DNA of 64,000 bases from Zygaena filipendulae (lineage: Eukaryota > Arthropoda > Insecta > Lepidoptera > Zygaenidae): assembly GCA_907165275.2 (NCBI GenBank), contig OU015664.1, positions 5,914,001-5,978,000 of the forward strand. The letters are read 5' to 3'. Of this stretch, positions 25,828 to 36,900 are shown in pieces. The number at the start of each line of letters is the position of its first letter. Positions within the stretch are counted from its first letter, which is position 1. Below the pieces are notes generated by a model. That model did not search any database. It worked only from the letters and a program-made list of their open reading frames with translations, and was not told the origin of the DNA. A program made the position numbers and the translations under genes.

Positions 25828-26152
25828 GCTAGCTGTTCATCGCGGTTTCACCCTTGGTAGTTTCGGAGATCCCGCAGGTATTCCGAGATAAAAATATCTA
25901 CTACCTACCATATATTTGTTTCTCTACCTAAGTAACTACTTTTCACGTGTAGTATACAAAATTTCATACAGTTTGACCCGCGTTAATTTCGGAGTTTCCG
26001 CGGGAATTCCGAGATAAAAAGTACCCTATGTCCTCTGTACCCCAGACAACGTGTATACAAAATTTCATGATGATCCGTTGAGTCGTTGAGGTGTGAAAGC
26101 GTAACAAACAAACAAACAAACTCACTTTCGCGTTTATAATATTTATTTATGT
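25828..26152 (+). repeat. Two core-repeat copies head to tail, plus orientation
   Basis: The first core is at 25,845-25,900 (CGCGGTTTCACCCTTGGTAG). The second is at 25,977-26,150 (GACCCGCGTTAATTTCGGAG) and runs to CGCGTTTATAATATTTATT. Confidence 0.7.
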
Positions 26153-26318
26153 TTTGGCAACAAACAGTCATATATACATCTTAATTTTTACAATATTTCG
26201 TATTACTATGTTACAGACCTACAGTGCCGATACATGATAATAAATATACAGTACAAATGAGAGATGGCACATAAGTTGTCATCAATATCAGTAAGGATAG
26301 ATAATACCTAAATAGATT

Positions 26319-26845
26319 ACTAGCTATACCGCGTGGTTTCACCCGCGTGAGTTACGGAATTCCCGCATGAACTCCAAAGTAATCTAATTTACGCCTTATA
26401 ACATCACCTAATTAGCTGTGAAAGTCCCGTCAAAATTGATCTAACCATTTCGGAGATTCACCCGCGTTAATTTCGGAATTCCCGCAGGAACTCCGAAGTA
26501 GCCTAATTTACTCCTAATAACATTAGCTAATTAGCAGTGAGAGTCTCGTCAAAATTGGTCCAACCATTTCGGAGATTCACCCGCGTTAATTTCGGAACTC
26601 CCGCAGGAACTCCAAAGTAGTCCAATGTAAACCTTATAACATTAGTTAATTAGCAGTGAAAGTCCCGTCCAAATCGGTTCAACCCTTTCGGAGATTCACA
26701 CGCGTGAGTTCCGGAACTTCCGCAGGAACTCCAACCTGGTCCTGACAATAACGAACACAAAGGAAATAATTTCCCAGTTTGGTGCAGTCGTTTGGAAGTT
26801 ACGCGCTTAGCAATACATTGAGCGATTCATTTTTATTTATATAGA
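26319..26845 (+). repeat. Tandemly expanded core repeat, about 120-bp period, 3-4 units
   Basis: TTCGGAGATTCACCCGCGTT-type junctions recur at about 26,447, 26,567 and 26,688. Each is followed by CCCGCAGGAACTCC, a CTTATAACATTAG block and TTAGCAGTGAAAGTCCCGTC. The last unit runs into a variant 3' end shared with 27,945-28,251 (TTGGTGCAGTCGTTTG...TTTTTATTTATATAGAT). Confidence 0.8.
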
Positions 26846-27020
26846 TTTCAGAGTTCCCGTGGGAATTCCGGGTAAAAATATAGCCTATGTTACTCAGGAA
26901 TAACGTAGCATTCTAATGGTGAAAGAATTTTTAAATCGATTCAGTAGTTTTTGAGTTAAATCGTAACAAACAAACTACAAAACAAACAAACAAAAAATCA
27001 AATCTTCCCTTTTTATAATA
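26846..27020 (+). repeat. Core-repeat 3' part, plus orientation
   Basis: AGAGTTCCCGTGGGAATTCC, TAGCATTCTAATGGTGAAAG, CAGTAGTTTTTGAGTTAAAT and an (ACAAACAA)n tract. Confidence 0.65.
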
Positions 27021-27120
27021 ATAATAATTATTGTCAACTTCCCAACGCACTGACGAACTAAATAAAAGAAGATCAATATGAAATAGAATGACGCACGAAG
27101 TTTTTCGACAGGAGGATCTA

Positions 27121-27225
27121 TGCGATAATGGTTTAGTGGCTAGAACAACGGGTAGCGAAGACGTAGTAGTTTTGTAAGGCCCCTGTTCAAATCTCAGCCC
27201 CCACTGTTATACTATGATGTTTTTT
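27121..27225 (+). mobile_element. Possible degenerate tRNA-derived SINE fragment
   Basis: GGTTTAGTGGCTAGAAC resembles an A-box region, and TGTTCAAATCTC some 60 nt later resembles a B-box, followed by a T-rich tail. No cloverleaf forms. Similarity is weak. Confidence 0.35.
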
Positions 27226-27329
27226 TTTTGTTATCTGTCATTTTTTATTGCAATGTTTACGATTTGAAATCTATACTGTTTTTTCTGTAGATTATTATTC
27301 ACACTTCTAGACAAACCTATTATTAGAAA

Positions 27330-27485
27330 TGTGAGTTTGTTTGTTTGTTTGGTACGCTTTCACGGCTTGATTACCTAACCGATTATTAACAAACTTTGCA
27401 TACACGTTATTAGGGGCACAGAGAAGAACACAGGGTAGTTTTAATCCAGGAACTCCCGCAGGAACTCCGAAAAACCCGCACTATA
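27330..27485 (-). repeat. Core repeat, minus orientation, partial
   Basis: A (GTTT)n tract, GTACGCTTTCACGGCTTGAT, ACACGTTATTAGGGGCACAG and CCAGGAACTCCCGCAGGAAC. Confidence 0.6.
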
Positions 27486-27732
27486 ATTTCTATATTGTAT
27501 AGCTAATAATATTATGAAGTAGTAAAGAACCAGTTTTAAAAAAATATTTTACTCATAGGAAACTACAGTATCCCTGAGTGATATAATAGATAACAACTTG
27601 ACAAAGTATCCCATGTTAGTAGTCGCAAAACTCGAAAACGATCTATCGCGATGGATTGACTTGAAATTTTGACTGGACTTGAAGTTTTGATTAGACGGGA
27701 CCTGGTTTTTTTTCCAATACCTGTATATTTTT

Positions 27733-27920
27733 ATAGCTGTTCCCCGCGGTTTCACCAGTAATAAGATAGAAGTTCCCGTGGGAATTTCGGGATAAAAGTA
27801 CCCCTTTGTCCTTCTCTGTATCTCTGACAACGTGTGTGCAAAGTTTCATGATGATCCGCAGAGCTGTTGAGGCGTGAAAGCGTAACAAACAAACAAACTT
27901 ACTTTCACATTTATAGTGAG
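27733..27920 (+). repeat. Core repeat, plus orientation, complete
   Basis: TAGCTGTTCCCCGCGGTTTC, GTCCTTCTCTGTATCTCTGA, TTTCATGATGATCCGCAGAG and AACAAACAAACTTACTTTCA. Confidence 0.75.
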
Positions 27921-27944
27921 GTTATCCTACTAATATGTATTATA

Positions 27945-28251
27945 AACTAGCTGTGCCCCGCGGTTTCACCCGCGTGAGTTTCGGGATTCCCGCAGGAACT
28001 CCAATGCAGTCTAATTTACTCCTTATAACAACAGCTAATTAGCAGTGAATCCCGTCAATATCGGTCCAACCGTTTTGGAGATTCACCCGCGTGAATTTCG
28101 GAATTCCTGCAGGAACTCCAAAATTCTTTTATATAAACCTTGTCCTGACAATAACGAACTCAAAAAAAAAATCAATTTTCCAATTTGGTGCAGTCGTTTG
28201 TAAGTTATGCGCTTACCAACACATTTGACGATTCATTTTTATTATATAGAT
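27945..28251 (+). repeat. Core repeat variant with two cores, plus orientation
   Basis: CTAGCTGTGCCCCGCGGTTT; a second core after GGAGATTCACCCGCGTGAAT; end CAGTCGTTTGTAAGTTATGC...TTTTTATTATATAGAT. Same variant as 26,319-26,845. Confidence 0.75.
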
Positions 28252-28381
28252 GTGAAAGTGTGGATCTTTGTTACTCAATCACGCAAAAACGGCTGAACTG
28301 AGTTGGATGAAATTTTGCATGCATGGAATTCCCGCGAGAACTCCAAAATTACCGCGGGTGAAACCGCGGGGTACAGCTAGT
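28252..28381 (-). repeat. Core repeat, minus orientation, short
   Basis: GTGAAAGTGTGGATCTTTGT to GTGAAACCGCGGGGTACAGC. It directly abuts the preceding plus copy. Confidence 0.7.
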
Positions 28382-28479
28382 GTTAAATATTTTTACCAAA
28401 ATAAAAGAAGAGTAACCAACTAAAAAAAAAGTTTAAAATAATTTTAAGTCGTTTTCACAGATAGATTAAGCTTAGCCTG

Positions 28480-28587
28480 GAGCTACATATGTATATATAG
28501 GCTTTGTTTCATTGAAATCGGATGTCGGAAAAAAAGTTGTTGTATAAAAACCTTTCGCGCGGGTGAAACCGCGGGGTACAGCTAGTC
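28480..28587 (-). repeat. Core-repeat fragment, minus orientation
   Basis: GGTGAAACCGCGGGGTACAG and CTAGTCTTA at the right end; the left half is a different variant (TTCATTGAAATCGGATGTCG). Confidence 0.6.
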
Positions 28588-29381
28588 TTAAATATTGTTG
28601 TTCTATACCATAGAATTTCTTTTCATTACAGTTTAAAATCCTAGAAAGAACGAAAAATAAATCGTTTATAAATAAGTGTGTATAAATAAGTTTGACAAAA
28701 TAGTTACAAAAAGTGGAATATAAATCTAAGGTTTGAACACAAGATTTTCACGATTCATAGTTTACAAAAAGAGACGCATTACACCACAGCGCCACCGAGA
28801 CTCTTGTTGAAATGGCCAAATTACGAATCTTATTCGTCTAGTATTAATCGATTTGCATGTGTGTGTGACTACGTTTCGGCCGGTTATTCGATATTTTCGT
28901 GTAGTTAAAGGATAATAATGCGCGTAAAGCCATATAAAATTTTTAAATCAAAGATGTATTAAACACTCATCCTCTCGCACCCATCATCAAAATCTATTTT
29001 TTAACCTTGTGATTCTCTGTAAATTGAGAAAACTCTTTTATGGCGCCGTCCGCGGCCTCTATCGGAAGGGAGCTGCGTCATATGCTAGAGCGCACCCTTA
29101 ACTTGTTATGTTTTTTATCACTTACGATTACTTATTTTAAACAATTAAGTAGGTAGGTACCTACCTACTTAAGTTTGTGTTACCAAATAAATGAAATATT
29201 TTTTATCACTAAATTACTCTCGCGATGCAGTCACGGGTAGTAGGCACACATGTTTCGAAAACAGTTTTGGCAATTTTTCTGAATTTACTATAGCGCAATC
29301 AGATATCCATGCAACCGCGAAAGCCCGCATAAATTTGCATGGTTTTAACACTACATACCTACATACATGAATAAGTAAATA
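28588..29381. other. Intergenic, no gene seen
   Basis: It contains a perfect 28-bp palindrome at 29145-29172 (TTAAGTAGGTAGGT and its complement); otherwise unremarkable. Confidence 0.5.
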
Positions 29382-30568
29382 ACACTGGTCAACAAAAAAA
29401 ATAAAGTTGTTTGTTTCCTGTGATTTTTTTTTGTTTCTATCTCAAATTGACTCGTATTTTTTAAATATGGCAACAATTTTTCTCTAACAGCTTTTGTTTT
29501 TGAGTTATAGCTAACTACCCTCATTTACTATTTTTACTTAGATTTGAGTTTTTTATTGGACACTGAAATATATTTTGTTGTTATTATCGATATGGCTTCG
29601 TCAAGAAGATGTTTTGTGCTTAATCCAGACTGTTATTGCTATATTTTTGGTGAATATTAATTTTAAAAATATCGAAAACCAACATAGGACTTTGTAAAAA
29701 CTGCGTATCTCCAATACTTTAAAATAAAATTGTATAATCAGGACAAGCCATGGGTTCCTCGTATTGTATGCCAGAAATGTATGGTATGTCTACGGTCATG
29801 GTCCAGTGGAAAAAGAGCCTTTAGGTAGCCAAAACCGCACCATACCACTTCATATTAAACGCGGCCTAATGAAACAGTTTGTGAAAGCGCTTAAAAAAGT
29901 GGCGAATGTTTGAATTTTCTTTCACGCAAGTTTCCAGGATTACTTAAGTAGGTACAGAAAAATTTAAAGCTGATATTTTTGATGGGCCACAGATGATTAG
30001 GCAACTCGTGAAAGATCCTAATTTCATCAAATCAATGACTGAAGTCGAATCCAAATTTTGGAATTCATATCTTTTGGTTATGAGTAATTTCCTAGGCCAA
30101 ATCTGATGACCACATCGATCTTGTTGAGTCCATGCTATCGAACTTGCAAGAGCTAGGGTGCAACATGAGCATAAGCTATAAAAATCCACTTCATAAATTC
30201 GCATTTAGACCGATTCCCACAAAATCTGGGTGATTTTAGTGAGGAGCAGGATGAAAGATTCCATCAGGATCTTGGGACAATGGAAGAGCGTTATCAGGGG
30301 CGTATATAGTACTCACATATGATGACGAGATCTTCCTAAAGTAATTAATTCAAAGAATTCTTATAAAAGATCATTTGATAGGGTTCAATAGAAATTTTGT
30401 TAACATAATGTATGAATTTGTTGTATATTTTGTCAAAATAATAAAACTGTATATTTCAAAAAGTAAAGCTGTTAGCAATCTCCCAGTATTTTTTCCATAG
30501 TCAGTGCCATAGAAATATCCAGTAACAGATAAAAAAATAAAGGAAACAAAACCTGTGTTGACCAGTGT
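29382..30568 (+). mobile_element. Decayed DNA-transposon-like element with 13-bp terminal inverted repeats
   Basis: ACACTGGTCAACA at 29382-29394 is exactly complementary to 30556-30568, flanked by TA-rich sequence. Between the ends, broken plus-strand frames (about 29,965-30,300) read IFDGPQMIRQLVKDPNF, TEVESKFWNSYLLV, ESMLSNLQELGCNMS and FSEEQDERFHQD...MEERYQG. I recognise these as parts of an uncharacterised ORF that recurs in many arthropod genomes. Stops and frameshifts interrupt it. The family assignment is open; no intact transposase is present. Confidence 0.7.
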
Positions 30569-33500
30569 AATTGATAAACAACGAATAAAGAACGAATAAG
30601 TTAAATAAAAGAAATCTTACTTCATTTTGTATTGATAAATTAAAATTCTCTTCTATTTATTTATTGTTTATTTTAATGTTTGTTTTGGGGCAATACCTAA
30701 AGTATATTTGAATTTGAATGTACGTTCCGCGTTTATCAATGGACATGGATGGATGAAATAATGATGAAAATTACTTTTTAATACGATGATGCAAGAAAAT
30801 AGAAAATGCTTTTGAAACGAATGATTCGAACGACAGTTGTTGTTGTAAAGAGGCTATATTTTAAGTAGTGCCATTTGGGAAATAACAATGCCTAATTTGA
30901 TTTAATAGAAATCGATCGTTTGATTAAAAATAAAATTACCGCCAAATGACAAATACAATTCATGTTACATAACCAAAGAAGACAATACAATAAACAGCAG
31001 CCGGCTACCACCATCGTTATAAACAATGGCCAAAAATTATACCTACACTTGAAACAATTGAAAAAGGAGTAAATGACCGTGAAACTTGTTAAAAAAATAG
31101 TATATACCTACTCGAGTTAGTGCATTGTTTCAATGAAGCAATTGCAAATATCTATCATGTAATAAGAATCGAAATAATAAAGTACCTAGGTATAATGCAA
31201 TGAATGGATTGCTAAATACTACGTACTAAATCGTTATAATATATTAGTTTAAAAAGTAAAAATAGTTAAATTGGTAGTACCTATAACAGAAATTTGAATT
31301 TCAGAAGAAAAGTAATATTCTTACATGAAGTAAAACTATAGTAAAGTTCAGTCAGTTCGTTCATTTCTGGTTTCTCGTTTCTTTCGTGGAAAGCTTTTGT
31401 TTATTTATTTTTGTAACAGTATCCACACACCTAATAATATCACACGAAGCATACAAAGATGGTCTACAGCCGATGGTGAATGCACATTACTAACCTATGG
31501 AGAATTAGAGAAGTGCTTTCTATAAAATAAATGACAATGAGAAAATAAACCAAGATATTTTCAAGCTAGATACCGTGCTGGACACGCTAATTTTAACAAG
31601 GACGCATCGGTGAAGCATAGAAGCAGCTTTATTTTAGGTATGTGTTGAAACACTTCTGTGAGCTGTGAGCTGTTTATAGTTAAGCACCGTCAACGGACCG
31701 CCTATAACCAACCATACGATGCCAGCATATGTACGCATCTTACAAAGTTTCTTCATGAAGCAAAAGAAACCAGATGGTAAAATGTAGATCAAACCGGTTT
31801 CGCTATAGTATCATATTAATAGACAAGGTAGTGTACTCTCTCATAATAATATGATAATTATGAGAAATCTTGTTTATGTAATTCAGAAATAAAATCAATT
31901 TCTAAATTGTTACGTATTAATCTATAATATCAATGAAAATGCACCAGGGGCAAGGGGCAAGGGCAAGGAGGACCAGGACCATGACCATCCTCCATGACCA
32001 GGGGCTAGCAATACAAACATAAAACATAATTTTAGTCTGAATATAAATCGCCATCCTGATATCTTTCGGTAGCTGTAGATAGATTTTCAATTTCCGTGTA
32101 TCCATAAACTTAACGATAACTCAAACTCGTTAATAATGTGCGAGCTCGAAAGATGGAATTTCAACGAAATTAGAAACTTCTTAGTCCATTTAACTTTTGC
32201 TATTCACAACTAACAGCTTTTCAACGCAAGTATTTTATGAGTCTTCGTAGTTTTCACAAAGCTTAACTACGGTAGGTATTTAGCCAACATTGAATTTTTG
32301 TATAAAGCTATAAATGGTATAATTTTACATTATGACCTTGATTTTCATCGTTATGTTTATTTTTATTCGCGTTATCTTACAATGCTTAATATACTTCCCA
32401 CGTTTTTGTTAACGCAACCCTGTCATTACCAGGCACGATTACTGAAGTCACCTTAGTGACTACAACTAAGTTAATCTGTAGTTTATTAGACTTTATTAAT
32501 TATTATTATTTTTATTTTATCTTTCTCTACACAATCGATATGCTACAGTTTAAAAAATTACATTTGTGGTCGGTAAATTATCATCTTCAAACAAAATTTT
32601 ACATTAAAAAGATACTCAAGTCAAGTAGTGTGTAGTTTTTTTGGTTTCATATAAAATATAAATTATAACGTCTTTTCTTTCCGCCTTTCGAAATGTATGT
32701 TTACGTAATAAATATAGTATAAGATTAAATAAAAGAAAAAGATGGAATCACATATTATGTACGTACTACCGATATCAACAAACATGCATCTTAATTACCC
32801 ACAATACAAGATGTTGTTATCTTCGCTTATACCTACGCTACAAGTACTCAAAACAATGGAACAAATACTTTTGATACGTCTCAGCCTAGCTAGCCTCTAC
32901 GTAATAGTTATCACGTAATTTTCGTGAGAGGTTTTATCTTTAAGCATGTTGGTTCATTTATCGAAAGCATAATGCATAAAATACATATTGAATGACCGAC
33001 TAATACATCATCGTACAGCCAAAATCGCTGGTTCTAGAAACTTGAGCTTTTGCGTAAGCTTTTCGTTCAAAAAGGTATTGGCAAGCAAGAAGAAAGATAT
33101 TTTTTAAATTCTAGCTGTAAGCGAGGTGTTTGTATGAAAGAAACCTACGAAGAGAGATGGGAAAGCAGAAAGTTTTGGATCATCTTTTTAAATAAAGCAA
33201 CACCTGAATATCAAGGTTTTTGATAATTCTCACCCTTGAGATACCATTTTCAGCCTAACGTTTGAAACCGAAATGGGAACAGCTTATACCATTATAATTT
33301 TGTATAGTTTTCAGACTATCATAAATATTAAGGCATTATTCAATTTATCAGATGACATAGAGCCGAGATCAAAAACTTTGTTGGTAAAATGTGCTTTATT
33401 GCCTGAAAATATGGTATGTAATTACTTACGATATAAAACATCAAGTACCTAACGGACAATCTAAAAACAGTTCATTATGTTTGACAAATCGTATTTACAT

Positions 33501-33828
33501 AAATAAAGGTAATATTGTTAGCAGACACAAAAGCAATAAAACAAAGTTCCGACAGCAATAACAATAAACATCTGAGTTTATCACCGATCACCATTGTGTG
33601 TCGTATAATGCATTCCGTATCGAATTATACTACAGACGAACTGACGGCGGTTGTCTGTTCATTCAGTTGGTGTATTTATGAAAAATTAAAGATGTAAACA
33701 AAATCTTGAAATAAAAGATATCGAGAGTATCATACATGACTGCACAATCCAAAATAGAGGAATTTACTCATTAGTATAATAAAACTGTAACTACCGCCTG
33801 TAGGTCGTCTTTTGTCTGATATTATGAT
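30569..33828. other. Intergenic upstream of the SDR-like gene, no gene called
   Basis: AT-rich 3.3 kb. A 5'-UTR exon and promoter of the SDR-like gene may lie here but I could not place them. At 31,940-32,005 a low-complexity GGGGCAAGG / ACCATGACCAT stretch occurs. Confidence 0.4.
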
Positions 33829-33935
33829 GTGGTCGATGACGATGACGGTGACGGTGACGATGACGACGACAATGACGTCGACTGTTATGACGACGACGAT
33901 GACGTCAATGACAATGATGATCATAACGATTTTCC
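33829..33935. repeat. GAC/GAT trinucleotide-type microsatellite before the SDR-like first coding exon
   Basis: Imperfect (GATGAC/GGTGAC/GACGAC)n ends 10 bp before the exon acceptor. A perfect TGACGTCA octamer lies inside it at 33900-33907. Confidence 0.8.
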
Positions 33936-33970
33936 TTGTTACAGACGTAATATATAATAGAACAGCAACA

Positions 33971-33982
33971 ATGTGCCTGTAA
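33971..33982 (+). promoter_or_regulatory. Minimal upstream ORF (Met-Cys-Leu-stop) in the SDR-like 5' leader
   Basis: ATG TGC CTG TAA begins 18 nt and ends 6 nt before the SDR-like start codon. Its context CAACA-ATG is close to the insect optimum, while the main ATG has C at -3. A ribosome would meet this uORF first, so it may lower or condition translation. It lies in the same exon as the start codon if the acceptor at 33941-33944 is used. Confidence 0.45.
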
Positions 33983-33988
33983 TCACCG

Positions 33989-36900
33989 ATGGACCCGCTC
34001 ACGTGGCTGTCGCTGGGCCTCCAGCTGGCGGTGATATGCTCCATAGTGGGCGCGCTGCTGCTGTACCTGCTGAGGAAGGTCAGGGTCGCGGAGGAGCTGC
34101 CCCTCGACAGCGCCAAGACGGTGCTCGTCACTTCTGTCGATACTGCGCTCGGGCTGCAGGTGAGATACGGTAACCCTAACAGTAAGGGCTCACCCACTCA
34201 CTTAGTGCCTCACTCGGAAAATCAAATTCAACCAAAATTTAATGACTAAATTGCGGAATGCTTATGACTTTAAGCTTTTCTTGATTATATAGTTAGAAAT
34301 ATCAAGACAAATGGGAAAAAGAAAAATCATTACATCTACTAAAGTTTTTTCACTTTCCTTCATTACAAATGTCATCACATTAGTTTTTTGTGTTAAATTA
34401 CAGATCTGCAATATATAAAGATTTACAGTTTAGTTTAATAATGACCTATTTATAAACGCGCAATGGGTTATGGGATAAATCTGGAAACTAGGTCGGAATG
34501 CGTTGGTCCTCCGGACCTAGGTTACTAATAACCATGACATAATCGGAGCGAATCATTAAGCGAAAAGACCTTTATTCAAACAATTCAAAATTCTATTTTA
34601 CAAAAGATTGTGTTTTTGGACCGTTTTTTTTTGTTTTCGTTTTTTCAATGTTAACGTAATGGAATTTCAGTGATTACCTATTCCTCAATGGAAGATAATA
34701 TCAAAATAACTCTTGCACGTTCTCGACCATCATGCAAAGTTTGGTTTCAATTGGTCAAACAGCGCAGGAGGAATTCGCGAAGGACTATTCCACTTTTTCA
34801 TTAATACATTTTTTTTTATCTGAACTGTTGGTTGCAAACTATTTTTTTCGTATGTCCTCGTAGCTGTTACATTTTATATATTTTTTCTAAGAGATTTTCT
34901 GTGTGTCTGTTAAATCTTAATATTGTATTTTACTGTATGTTACACAGATAGCGACATACTTGAGTGGTCGCGGTTGGCGCGTGATAGCAGGCTGCCGCCA
35001 AGGAGGGTTGGGGGCGCGCCTGGCTGACTCCTGGCTCCAGGCCCACGCAGCTACCATTCCCGAGGACCAGACGCCCCCAAAGCTGGCCACACTCGAGCTT
35101 GACGTGGCAAGAGAGGATTTGCTGGAGGAAGCCGCTAGGGCGACAGCGCAGCATCTGCCGGCTGGTGAACACGGTACGTTTTGATAAAATCTTATTGGTA
35201 GGAAATATGCACATTATCTTTTACCAATTCCTAAAAATCCTAAAATTTCTCGCAAAATGTCCTATTAGCTGGTTAAAAGCATACCTATTAAATGTTAAAA
35301 CACCGGTGAACGAAGAGTAAAGTAAGTATGCAATATTCGTTCGTTCCGTTACGAGTAACACGACTCGAAAGTGCTAATAATAAAATCGTTAATTTTTTAT
35401 ATTACATGGGTACCAATTTTAGAAAATATTATGTAGTTTATTTACCAAAAACATCCAGTACTTACCATAAACAGAAAGAAAACTAATAGCAGGAATTTTA
35501 AAAAGTAAAAAACAATGGCGTGCACTGCCCGGGAATCGAACCCGGGTCGCAAGAATGGGAATCTTGCATGATACCACTACACCAGCAGTGCTCATGACAC
35601 GAGAAACTAATTTTACAAACTGTATGCTCTAATTTAGTTTTTCTCGTATTAGATTCTTGACTTTAGCACAAAAAACATTACTAAAATTAAAAACGATTTT
35701 TTTTTAATGTGTAATTTTCATTTAGCAGTACAAGTTAAAAGATATACTAAATTCATCCAGAAGAAATGCACACTAAAAATCAAATAACGCCATCTAGCGA
35801 CTTACTGAACAGCTTTTAAATTGTAAGTCGAGTGTCATCCATTGAACTTCCCCAGATTATATTTAATAAACAATTTCAGAGATGGCGCGATATTAATAAA
35901 AACCTTATTCATGAAGTTTTTCTTTATTCAAAACTAGCACAGATAATAATTTTATTATAATACTTATACCTACTTCGTTAGTGAAAAAAAATAATAGGCA
36001 CACATTTTTTTATAAGTAGACATTTTTAGGAATATGGGCAGTGATCAACACAGCTGGTAGCAGCGCCCGAGGGGGCGCCACGTGCTGGGAGGGGGCACTG
36101 CGTGCTAACGTGTTGGGGGCGCTACGTGTAGCGAGGACCTTCACACCCCTCCTGGCTGCAGCCGCCGCTGATCATCCACACGCCGGACGCCTCTTCTACA
36201 TTGGTAAAAAAACAAAACTTTAATAATTAAGATCAACACGTGTACCATGGACCAAAGTTTTATTGGTCCATGACGTGTACGTACAACCCGGCCGTCTTTA
36301 CTTGTGGGCAAGTACGTGAATCAGTGTATTTGTGTGAAGTGTGAGAGACGGCCGCACTCAGAGTCGACTTTAATGATTACTTAGTTAAGTATAGATTTTT
36401 AAAACAAAATTGCCGCAATCAGAGGCGTTCAGTAAATTAATGGTAATTGGCATTTAATGAGATGTAACTTAATTAATTAAATGTCAATTAACATAAATTT
36501 ATTAAACTTGCCTGATTGCGGCAGTTTTGTTTTAAAAATCTATACTTAACTAAGTAATCATTAAAGTCGACTCTGAGTGCGGCGGAGAGTGTATTTAAAG
36601 ATACTTACCTACTTAAAAAAAGTAAGTAGGTACATAATTTTTATGCAATCAAAAAATAACGACGACACATTGAGTCGAAATGTCCCGTGATGTCACGATC
36701 CGGTGCCATATGACGTCACGACTCACGAGCCCTCCTAAACTTTAACATTTCATTATTTGAAAAAGCAAAAATACGTAAGGTATCTATAATTTTTTATCTT
36801 CTAACTGGCGGCCTAAAATGTAGAATTGGATTGTCATACCCCGTCACCGTGCCTATTCCAGGCCTGACGTCAGACACGGCGTGCGAGAGCCTGTCCCGCG

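Noticed and set aside
33730..34197. 155-codon minus-strand frame
   Set aside because: Antisense shadow of SDR-like exon 1 extended through the GAC/GAT microsatellite.
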